Below are positions 12,571-22,193 of a stretch of 64,000 bases of DNA, one piece after another. The DNA is taken from assembly GCF_001659605.2 (NCBI RefSeq), contig NC_035162.2, forward strand, positions 30,012,153 to 30,076,152, read 5' to 3'. Position numbers and translations under genes: made by a program. The DNA comes from Manihot esculenta. Its lineage: Eukaryota > Streptophyta > Magnoliopsida > Malpighiales > Euphorbiaceae. Under the pieces are notes generated by a model. That model did no database searches. It saw only the letters and a program-made list of their open reading frames with translations, and was not told the DNA's origin. Within the stretch, counting starts at the first letter, position 1. Every line of letters starts with the position of its first letter.

Positions 12571-14723
12571 TGTAATACCCGGCTAGAGTCCGGCACCGGA
12601 ATTCCTGTTGTTTGGTGGAATCCGGGGTGTCGGAATTCTAGAAAAAGGTAGAATTTATGTTTTACTAAGGGGTATGATTTGTAGTGATGTTTTACGGTTA
12701 ATGGAAGTGAGTTTTGAGTCGAAATAACCTAAGGCAGTTGAGCCAAGTTCGGCCGCCGAAGATAAGTTCGGCCGCCGAAAGTGCTCAATATTCGGCTTCC
12801 GAATTCAGGTTCGGCCCCCGAATGTTGCATGGTTTTGCATGCGATTCGGCAGCCGAAGCTGAGTTGCTTAGCCAGCAGTTTTGTATCCCTTAGTCAGCAT
12901 TTTGGACAGGTGTTATCACCAGCTCATGTCCAGACGTTGGCCACGTCTCCCCTGGTTTATTTGCTGAGTTTGAGCAGCTCATGCAGAGTGTTTTGATTGT
13001 GCACAAGGGTTTGAATGGTTTGAAGCAAAAAGCTAAGTGTGTGAGAGTTTGAGCGTTTGAGGAGAGTTGGTCCGTTTTTCTTGTTCAGAGTGTTCATCTT
13101 CGTGTTACAGGAGGTAAGTGATGCTCTTGCACATGTTTTTATGTGTTTTCTGAAGGTTGTAAGGTAAGGGAGAGAGATGCATGTTTAAGTGAGAAGTAGT
13201 GGTTTTGATGAGTTATGCATGTATACATGTTTCTGTGTTCTATTTGATTTGTTGTTTGGGGTTATTGGTTAGTTTTGGACCCCTGTGATCATATACATGC
13301 GTATATGTGTGTTGAGGAGTATGGTTTGAATGGGTGAAGGGAAGGAGAAGATGGTTTGCCGTTGAAGCTGAGTTCTGGATGAACTCAGGTTCGGCAGCCG
13401 AAGGTTCATTCGGCCGCCGAACCTCCTGCATGGTGACTTGGTTGCCACAGCTTGCCCCCGAGTGATTTTGCATGTTCGGCTCTGTTTGGGGGATTCGGCC
13501 GCCGAAGGTGCCGCCGAAGGTGCTTGAGTTTCGTCTCTGGCGAGGACATTCGGCCGCCGAACCTGCCGCCGAAAGTGTCCTGTCCAGCTTTCTTTTGCAT
13601 GCTTTGCATGGATAGTTGAGTAAGTTTAAGGGGATTCTTGGGGAAGTTTAAGAGAGTTATTTCTACGCTTGTTTGGTCCCTCATTTGAGTCCATCTGTAT
13701 AGGTACAGACCAGAGGAACCAGAGAGAGCAGCAGTGAGTACTGCTCCAGAGGTTCAGAGCCTGCAGAGTCAGTCAGTCCAGATAGCCAGAGGTGAGTGGA
13801 ACTAAACTTATGACTTTTAATTGAACCATTAACTACTTTTAGCATATCTCATGCATCATGATTATGCCATAGGTTGAGTGCATTAGTCTTCACGAATATG
13901 TTGCATTGCATCGTTATTTGGTGATGTGAGTGAATGCTGAATGATCCAATAGTCTCAGACAGGAAGTCCAGGAGCCTTTGACTACGCCCTGGCAGGTATA
14001 GCAAAGTCCAGGAGCCTTTGACTACGCCCTGGCAATGGTAAGTACAGAGATGTTATATACACATATACATATATGACAGGAAGACCAGGTGCTCGATTCT
14101 ACGCCCTGGCACAGAGTTACTGGGACTATGTGGTGACAGGTTTACTCTTGATGTGGCTTGTCTGTGATATGGTGCATTCCATGAGATCATATTTTACTGA
14201 GATGTTTTACTGTTCTACTCACTGGGCTATAGAGCTCATCCCACTCCCTTAACCCCAGTTTTGCAGGTTCAGTGTACAGTGTACAGGGACAGTCCACCAG
14301 AGTACGGGAAAAGTAAAGAGATCTGTAATAGCTTAGAGTGGACATGTAATATTAACGAGATGTACTAGTTGTTGCTTGACCTAGTGATGTATGTTTTGTA
14401 CATGATCTGTATATGTAAATATGTTTTCCTGTATGTGGAATCCAGGCTTAACAGGTATGAGTTACCCCATCTAGAGCAAGCTCTAGTCAGGGATACAGAG
14501 TACAGAGTACATGAGTACAGAGTACATGAGTACAGAGTACAGAGATAGTGCGTGCACAGGTTAAGCCTTGGTTTAGAAAAGAGTGTTATTTTTACAGAAA
14601 ATGTATGATCATGTATGAGGTTTACAGGTACACAGAGCGTATAGCAGGCTTGCTACGGGTTCTGGCGGCCTTAAGCCGACCTGAATCCTAGCGCCGGTGA
14701 CGGTCCATTTTGGGGTCGTTACA
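12571..14723 (+). mobile_element. Solo LTR, Tekay/Del-like gypsy family (E1 type)
   Basis: Begins TGTAATACCCGGC and ends GGTCGTTACA, the reverse complement of the E1 LTR termini, so it lies in plus orientation. Length is 2153 bp against 2132 and 2172 for the two E1 LTRs. It is flanked by a perfect 5-bp target-site duplication, TTAAG, at 12566-12570 and 14724-14728, showing a complete solo LTR formed by LTR-LTR recombination after a true insertion. It contains both palindrome clusters (about 12750-12860 and 13385-13575), two copies of the 'ccaggagcctttgactacg' minisatellite unit (about 13968-14036), a diverged third unit (14080-14112) and a short AGAGTACATGAGTAC repeat near 14495-14545. Confidence 0.95.
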
Positions 14724-15377
14724 TTAAGCAAGATGCTAATATGTTAGCTCATAAATAAGAAATTGAAGGCTTCTTTTGACATTGAATGTATATGGATAGA
14801 AGAAGTTCCATCATCTTTAGTCTTAAAGGGAAAAAAAAATCTTTACTAATAAAATTGAACTTAGAAACAATTATAATTCAAATGAATAAATTAGTCTTTA
14901 TTTAGTTTTTAAACTAAATTGTACTTTTTCCTATGGATAAACAACCGAATCGAGTAAAACGAAAATCAAAATTTTAGTATTTATAAAAATCAAACTGAAT
15001 CGATTTTGATAAGAAATTGAATCAAATCAATCAGTTTGATTTTATTTGATTCAATTCAATTTGATCGGTTTGAATTTTTAATAATATTTTAACAAATTTT
15101 TATTTTTTACACTTTATTTTTAATATTTTAAAATTTAATTAGAATATTTTAATTTTAATATGATCTAATCTCTCTAAATTATTAAAAATAATATACTATT
15201 ATCACTAATCGGTTCGGTTCGATTTTTTTGATTTTTTTTATCAAAATTAAATCAAATGGAAATAACTAAAATTTTTAGAATTAAAAATCAAACCGAATTG
15301 AAATAAATAAAAAATCAAACTAAATTTTTAAATTAATTTAATTTGATTAATTTTTTTAATTTAAATCGATCACCATA
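14724..15377. other. AT-rich spacer with a dispersed repeat
   Basis: No genes seen. The part from about 14936 to 15370 is rich in 'caaaccgaat', 'ggttcggttcgattttt' and their complements. It resembles the stretch at about 30590-31010, so it is one copy of a dispersed non-coding repeat with internal inverted symmetry. Confidence 0.55.
14936..15370. repeat. Dispersed AT-rich repeat, copy 1
   Basis: Shares a long colinear match with 30590-31010, for example 'taatattttaaaatttaatta' (start), 'atgatctaatct' and 'aaaattaaaccgaat'-type strings in the same order. Copy 1 ends just before the Stowaway MITE. Repeated 'caaaccgaat' and 'gattcggttcg' strings suggest internal inverted symmetry. Confidence 0.65.
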
Positions 15378-15632
15378 CTTCCTCCCTTTCTTAATAAATG
15401 TCTCTTTTATCAATTTCCTTATAATTAAAGTATTGAATAGAATAAAGTAATAAGGTTAATATTTTATTAAAATACCCTTTATGAAATATTAAAAACCACA
15501 CCATTTATTTGGTAATATTAATAAGAGTATATTTGGAATTATCTTTATAAAAATATCTTAATTTTATAAATGGGCACTTAAATTAAAAAAAAATCAAAAG
15601 AGACTTAAGAGTCCCTTAAGAAATGGAGGGAG
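15378..15632. mobile_element. Stowaway-type MITE (Tc1/mariner-related)
   Basis: Terminal inverted repeats CTTCCTCCCTTTCTTAA (15378-15394) and, on the other strand, CTCCCTCCATTTCTTAA (15632-15616) match at 15 of 17 positions and resemble the CTCCCTCCGT ends of plant Stowaway elements. The element is 255 bp, AT-rich, non-coding and flanked by TA on both sides (15376-15377 and 15633-15634), the family's target duplication. Confidence 0.85.
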
Positions 15633-16546
15633 TAATTTATATTTTTCCTAAATATAATAAAGAAGTAACTTAAGAAGTTCCATAATCAGTAGTGTTTATA
15701 GTTATTTGGTTTATAGTAAAGTAAATTTACTTTATTATAAAAAAATAAATTAAATTTTATGAAAATTATATTTTTTTTATTACAAATTAAGGTAAAGTGA
15801 TGTTTTAACAAAACATTAATGTTTCAAATATATAAATATATTTTTATAGAAATTAATATAATAAAATTATATTAAATTAATAACATTATTATTATTATTT
15901 AAAAATACTATTTTATTCTATTATTTATAAAAAAATTAGTATTTTTATATTTTAAATATTATTATTTCTTATATTTTTTAAAATATCATTCTTTATTATT
16001 AATTTAATAATTTTTCATAAAATCTTTACATAATATTTAAACCAATCGATTGAAAAAAACAACGTTTACACTATTTTATGTTTTAATCTAAATATATAAT
16101 TGATCTAACATTTAGATTTAATGTTAATTTTAATCAATTTTTAAAAATTAAAATATAATATTTCATATGACATCAAATGTTTACAAATTTATAAAATCTA
16201 TAATACAAATATTCTAGATTTTAATTTTAAATTTTTTTAAGAAATATTATGCTTATTTATTTTTTAAAATTAGTGTCATTTGTTTATTAACATTATGTAT
16301 TTTTTTCTAATATAAATGATTGCCAAAAATTAATTCATTATAAAAAATTTTAAAATAAAATATAAAATTTTCATATAAGTATAATTAGTTTATATAATAA
16401 AGTAGTTGTATAGAAGCAAAGGGCAATTTAAAAGTTATTAATAAACTAGGGATGATGACTAATCTTATATATATATATATATTTTCAAACTGAAGTGGGG
16501 TTCTCATGCACACGACTCATACCCATTAGAAATCAGGCATAGAAAT
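15633..16546. other. AT-rich spacer
   Basis: Extremely AT-rich, ending in a short TA run near 16470-16485. No coding frame, RNA gene or element ends recognised. Confidence 0.6.
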
Positions 16547-16700
16547 CAGTGGCGGAGTCAGGAGCTTCCCTTTGATAGAGTACCGGCTGCGCCGCTGCGG
16601 CACCACCGGCTGCGCCGCTGCGGCACCTTCATCCCCTTCAAAACATTTTCCGGTCGCGGTACGGCACGTGCCCCCTTGCCATACCTTCCCTCCGCCCCTG
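16547..16700. mobile_element. 154-bp GC-rich MITE, hAT type
   Basis: The ends are CAGTGGCGGAG (16547-16557) and, on the other strand, CAGGGGCGGAG (16700-16690), a 10/11 inverted match of the CAG-start type known from plant hAT elements. Flanking 8-mers ATAGAAAT (16539-16546) and ATAGAAAC (16701-16708) form a nearly perfect 8-bp target duplication, the length hAT transposases make. Inside is a perfect tandem pair of a 23-bp GC-rich unit (16582-16604 and 16605-16627) starting ACCGGCTGCGCCGC. No coding capacity. It stands out sharply in composition from the surrounding AT-rich DNA. Confidence 0.85.
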
Positions 16701-17514
16701 ATAGAAACATATGTCTTTATAATACAATGAATAACTTAATTCGCTGATCTTTTAACAAAAACTAAATTAATTGATAAAAATTTAGCCATCATAATCCGAT
16801 AATTATAAATAATAGATAAAAAATTGAGAAATCCTATTGTTTACTTTCAATAGCCTGAACTAGGAGCAAACAATCAGTTTTCACCGGCACAATTTCATGA
16901 TTTCAACTAATTCAGTGACACAAAACTTCACTCAATTTCGAGTCCTCTATAGCTGGCTTATAAAATAAGAACCTACCAAGCACAAGCCATTACTGTCTCT
17001 CAAAATCCCACCAAAATCAAACCTCCCATTTTGCAAGAAAACATCAAAGTTGCATTTAACTTCAAACCTGTTTGGTGGCTTCCATAAAATTGCACCAACC
17101 AAACCAGCTTTATCATTACCTTCCTGCACCTGCGCTGCCTACCATTATGCTAGAATTTGCCAAGACAAATGCAACTACCCCTGCCGATTTTCTAATCTGG
17201 TTCCATATTATCTGATTTCTTGACCACCAAATTGCCCATAAAACCATGAAATCATGAACACAGTCCTTTCCTTTCTGTTTCAACCAGCCAATACAATCAG
17301 CTACATCTTTCCAATTCTGCCAACCCACATATGACTGTAATCATATTTTATTTGCTGCCGGACAATGTAACAGCACATGAAAAATTATTTTTACATTATT
17401 TTCACAACACGGCACACAATCGTCACCTCAACATGCCTAGGCTGCAGTGTCTTATTATAAGGAAGAGTATTTGTCAAAGCACACCATAAGTGGTGCTTTA
17501 CCTTTTAACAATAT

Positions 17515-18029
17515 TGTAAAATTAGTTTAAATTTTAAAAAATTTTATGGTCGTTAAAGATTTTATGATCATAAAAGATTTTATAGTGATTAAAAATTTTA
17601 TTGTCATTAAACATTTTATGGTCGTTATAAATTTTATGGTCGTTAAAAATTTTATGGTCGTTAAAGATTTTATGATCATTAAATATTTTATAGTAATTAA
17701 AGATTTTATTTATGAGATTTAAATATAATATTAAATATGATAATTATAATTTTATTATATTATCTCAAAATTTTTATAATTATATATAACGGTCGGTTTT
17801 TTCACTATAAATAGCTTTCGTCTCTACAAAAATATGAACTCCCATTTTTCGACATTATTCTTTCTCTTCTTTGTATTTTCTGCTGAGTTATAAATTAGAG
17901 ATAAATTCTTATTGTTCTAATCCTGAAAAATTAGATTTAAAAAAAACATGTTTAATCCTGGAAAATTACAGAATAAATACAATGTTCAACACGACTCAAA
18001 TTTTATTATTTTACCCCATTTTTCCAACA
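17515..18029. mobile_element. Probable solo LTR inserted in the LINE remnant
   Basis: This block splits the LINE coding text between the SGYRV segment and the PPKVKHHLW-like segment, begins TGTAAAATTAG and ends TTTCCAACA, giving TG...CA ends over 515 bp. Flanking 5-mers AATAT and AATGG agree at three of five positions, a possible decayed target duplication. A promoter-like TATAAATAG lies near 17808-17816 in plus orientation. The LTR family is not recognised. Confidence 0.5.
17535..17710. repeat. Degenerate 17-18 bp minisatellite
   Basis: About nine to ten diverged copies of a unit such as ATTTTATGGTCGTTAAA, alternating with variants containing 'gatcat', 'agtgat' or 'gtcat'. It lies within the probable solo LTR. 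Confidence 0.75.
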
Positions 18030-19639
18030 AATGGCACATGTGCGTTTCATACAATTTACCAAAAATCAAAATTGCCAACTCTATAGCCACTTCTAACTGT
18101 ATATCTTCCATGTGTTTCATGCACCCATTCCCATGTATCTCGACGAGCAAAATATGCCACTAAAATTCTTTTGGCAAGCCTAATATCTCGTGGTTGTAAA
18201 AATTCTTCTAACATCTCTTCATCCCATCTTCTTCCTTTTGCTTCCAATAAAGCTGCTACCCTCAGTAACGTATTCCTCTCTACTGGAATTGCTTGTACAA
18301 AAGAATTTTCTTCATCAGGCAGCCATGGATGATAGTAAATTAAACTCTCATCACCACTACTAATACGTCGTCTACAACTCATCTGTAACAATTCCTAAAC
18401 TGTCCAAATACTTTTCCATATGAAAGACGGATTATTACCCAATTTCGAATGAAAGAAATTGGAATTCGAAAAATATCGTTGCTTCAAAGTCTTTGCAACC
18501 AAAGAATCTGGCTCTGAAATCAACCTCCATCCCTGCTTTGCCAAAAGGGCCAAATTAAATTCATGTAATCTTTGAAAAGCTTAACCACCCTGGTCTTTTG
18601 GCATACATAACAATTCCCATCGTTTCCACCATATACCCCAATTATTTTGACTCCAAAAGCTCAATAAAACGCATTAAACATCTTCTCTATTGTATCACAT
18701 GTATCCATCGACAACAAAAATAAGGTTATCAAATAAATTCGGAATTGTTTGAGCTACAGTTTGGATCAACACATCCTTCCCGCCTTTAGACAGCAATTTT
18801 GCTTTCCATCCATGTATTCTCTTCGCCACTTTGTCCATCCCATACTGAAAAATTTGCTTCTTCTTTTGGCCAACTATAGACGGCATTCTCAAATAACTAC
18901 CATGGGAGTCCACTTGCTTCACACTCAAATTAACAAAAACATCCTACCTCAACTCCTCTTTCAAAAGACCACAGCTGATTTATCAAAGTTTACAGTTTGA
19001 TCGGAAGTTTTTTCATATAACAAAAGTATCTCCTTTAATCTGTTCGCTTCTATTACCTCTACACGTGTAAAAAATAAACAGTCTTCAGCAAAAAATAAAT
19101 TTGACACTAGTGATGCAGCCCGAGTAACTTTTTTCCATGAATCAATCCACTAGCTTGATACTTATGTAGAATTGCAGATAAACCTAGAGCACACAAGGTG
19201 AATAAGTAAGGAGATAAAGGGTCTCCCAGCCTTAAACCTCTTGTTGGATTGATAGGACATAATCCTCACCTTCCCTAGCTATCATATAATTAACTGGCAT
19301 AACAATCTCAATAATTTTCATAACCTATGACTCCTTAAAACCCAACTTCTTCGAGATTTATTCCAAAAAGAATCATTCCACCCGATCATACGCTTTTCTC
19401 ATATCTGTTTTAATCGCCATAAAACCTTCCATCCCCTGCGTACGTCTCTTCAGAGAGTGAAACAATTCAAAAGCAACAATAATGTTATCTGTTATATACA
19501 CACTATATAAAGGAGATGCCCGCCATTATCTATGCTACATACATTCATGAAACCAAACTTCAAAATTCAAAGCCAAAGACCAACAAATAGTCCAATTATC
19601 TATGTTGTTGATTTAATTGATGTTGTTTCTAAACAATGA

Positions 19640-20120
19640 AACCTAGTTATTCTTGCAGATTCTTTCTCCCCTTTGGAATGTCAAGCCATTTTAAGTATTT
19701 CTTTGGGGCAAATAGCTAGGGAACTAGAATATGTTTGGCACTTCTCTCGTTGTGGTCAGGTTATTGTCAAATCAGCTTCAAGGATAAGCCTCCTCTTCTC
19801 CACCTGTAGTTTCTCAATCCTTCTGGAAAAGATTGTGGCAATTGCGAATCCCCCCTAAAATTCGCAATTCTATTTAGAGAGCTTGCAAAAATGCTCTAGC
19901 AACACGAGAATTTATTTCGAAGAAATTACTCACCATCCTCTTCATGCCCTTTGTTTAGCAATGATACAGAATCTTTAGAGCATCTGATATTCTTCTGTCT
20001 TCATGCTCGAGCACATGGTTTGGATCACGCCTTGAATTTATCCCCTCTGAACAGAATCCAAGCTCCTTCATTGATTGGTTGCAAAATTTCATTAATGGAG
20101 ACAATAATGGTGATGACATA
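19640..20120 (+). pseudogene. LINE remnant, plus strand, upstream part
   Basis: With frameshifts this gives plant LINE C-terminal text: WHFSRCGQVIVKSA, then a WQLRIPPKIRN-like block near 19830-19870, then the zinc-finger RVT-like NDTESLEHLIFFC (19957-19998) and WLQNFINGDNNGDD near 20075-20115. The text resumes at 26935 beyond the inserted gypsy element at 20121-26934. Its orientation is opposite to the LINE at 16905-19540, so it is a different copy. Confidence 0.7.
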
Positions 20121-20763
20121 TGTCACGGTTTCAGATTTTGACACTGACCTGAAACTGTGTGGCACTTGATTTGAACTCTTTTCAAGCCAAGTCAGCCAAG
20201 CTCTCTACGCGTTCACCTGGACAAAGGAACGTAAAAGTTAAGACCTCCTGCCCCATTCTCATAAAAACAGGGAATATCACAGTTATCATATGAAAATATC
20301 ATGATCGGATAATTATAGTAATACAAGTACATCAACAAGCAACCAAGCATAGAGATTTATTGAATGGGCTACTTATTTTATTCCAGGGGCAAAATAGTCA
20401 TTACACAGTCATGTCAACGATCCATTCCCAACTTGCAGACAGGGGGGAATGCCTGCAAGAAGAGAAGGCACAATTCAGGGACTCAACAAGCCTACGGTGG
20501 CCAGTCGGGCCCAGCCCTTACTGATGGCCAACTAGTCACTCCTCCCTAAATAGCCTTAAGAACAAGTAGAACTATGGTGGGAGGAGACATCAATATGTCT
20601 GAGGTGACACCCCCCTTTAATAAATAAATAAAAGGAATTACAAGAAACTGACACGACCATTTTCTTACTACTAATTTCTACTAATTTATTCCATTATTGT
20701 TTTCCGGAAATTCTAATATTAGAATATTACAGTTTTGGTCCCTGAAACTCTATGACCCTGACA
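20121..20763 (-). repeat. Element D left LTR (3' LTR of the minus-strand element)
   Basis: Starts TGTCACGGTTTC, ends CCCTGACA. Alignable along its whole length with 26291-26934, with scattered substitutions visible by eye, so the insertion is not recent. A polypurine tract (aagtggaggag on the minus strand) lies just inside, at 20764-20774. Confidence 0.9.
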
Positions 20764-20772
20764 CTCCTCCAC

Positions 20773-21533
20773 TTAAATGGTCGACATCCTCATCGACTGA
20801 CCATTAATGAAGTCCATAATCTTGTGTGCATATGCCTGTAGGCTTGATTCCTTCTCCCAACTAGTTTCCTCATCACCAAGGCCATTCCACTTGACAAGGT
20901 ACTCTTTGTGTGGTGGACGCTTAGTGGTCTTGACGACTCGTTCTGCTAAGATTTCTTCCACTCCTTGATTGACAGGTGGTGCGCGAGTTACTGCTGGTCG
21001 TGATGTTGTGTTACGGTTTGCATCAGACTCATCGGCATTATATGGCGTCAATTTGCTGACGTGAAATACTGGGTGGACTGTCATCCACTTCGGAGATTCG
21101 ATCCTATAAGCGGCTGGTCCAATCTTGGCGACTACTGGTACTGGTCCTTCATACTTCTAGACTAATCTCTTATCACGGTTGTAGAGGAATCTCAGCTGCT
21201 CTGGCAATAGCTTCACCATCACCAAGTCACCAACTGTGAAATCCTACGGGCACCGGTTCTCATCTGCCCATTTCTTCATATGACTCTTAGCTTTCTCTAA
21301 CTGAGCGCGGGCAAGCTCCATATTTTGTCTCCACTCCTTACTGAACTGGAATGCTTTCGGATTGCGGCCGGAATAAGGCCCATCTACATTATTCGGTGTC
21401 AACGGTTGTTGACCTGTCACAATCTCAAAAGGACTTTTGTTAGTAGTAGAGCTCTATAAAGAATTAAAACAAAATTGAGCAACGTCAAAGAGGGAAACCC
21501 AATTCTTCTGGCTGGTACTAACAAAGTGCTATC
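20773..21533 (-). pseudogene. Element D integrase C-terminus and chromodomain
   Basis: The stretch at 21084-20773 encodes VHPVFHVSKL, the conserved end of gypsy integrases, then EEILAERVV and KEYLVKWNGLGDEETSWE, a canonical chromodomain with its aromatic residues. In chromoviruses this domain is thought to bind modified histone tails and steer insertion to heterochromatin. Upstream to 21533 lies diverged integrase C-terminal text with a stop near 21160. It is separated from the catalytic core by the inserted LTR at 21534-22193. Confidence 0.8.
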
Positions 21534-22193
21534 TGTAACGACCCCAAAATGGACCGTCACCGGCGCTAGGATTCAGGTCGGCTTAAGGCCGCCAGAACCC
21601 GTAGCAAGCCTGTTATACTCTCTGTGTACCTGTAAATCTCATACATGATCATACATTTTCTGTGAAAATAAAAACTCTTTTCTGAACCAAGGCTTAACCT
21701 GTGCATGCACTATCTCTGTACTCTGTACTCTGTACTCTGTACTCTGTACCCCTGGCTAGAGCTTGCTCTAGATGGGTTAACTCATACCTGTTAAGCCTGG
21801 TTTTTCAGATCAAATCTTTGCATGATTTAATGAAAACATGAAGAAAGACTCACCAAGGGCAGGATCTCACCTCAGAAGACAAAAGAAACGGTGTTCTCAC
21901 CGCTTCAACCGACTGAGGGCCATTTATAGGTGGCTGGCCAGACCACCTTCGGCGGCCACACGTGAAACCGAAAGCCATGCATGTTCGGCAGCCGAACCTC
22001 AACTTCGGCGGCCGAACCTGGCTTTTCTGCCTTGGTTCATTTCACTCAAAAACTCATTTCCTTATGCATAAACCTTGATGAACATATCAAAACATTTAAG
22101 AAAAACATAATTCTAATCCTTCTAGAGACGTCCGACATCCCGGACTCCACCGGAAAGTAGAATTCCGATGCCGGACTCTAACAGGGTATTACA
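21534..22193 (-). mobile_element. Short (660-bp) Tekay-type LTR inserted in element D integrase
   Basis: The ends TGTAACGACC (21534) and GGGTATTACA (22193) match the E1 LTR family. Both terminal portions align with E1, but the central roughly 1.5 kb, including the minisatellite and the mid-LTR palindrome cluster, is missing. Only the terminal cluster of palindromes remains (about 21945-22020). It splits the integrase between the NGMLEYL and HFVSTSQKNW blocks. The flanking 5-mers differ (CTATC and CTGCA), so the target duplication is not preserved. Either an internally deleted solo LTR or a naturally short subfamily. Confidence 0.8.

Larger units (their letters stand above)
16905..19540 (-). 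pseudogene. LINE (non-LTR retrotransposon) remnant, minus strand
   Basis: Fragments run along the minus strand in LINE order. RT palm text lies at about 19440-19000 ([13 protein letters not shown] block). The segment SIVGQKKKQIF...GWKAKLLSKGGKDVLIQ, typical of plant LINEs after the RT palm, spans 18928-18695. A YHPWLPDEE...YTVRSGYR segment leading to the zinc-finger RVT domain is at 18391-18056. After an interruption come a C-x2-C-type segment and W-R-L-like text (17480-17116), then an RNase H-like tail (GAILWKPP...FGGILRDSNG) at 17129-16947. Numerous stops and frameshifts; non-functional. The interruption at 17515-18029 looks like an inserted LTR. Confidence 0.75.
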
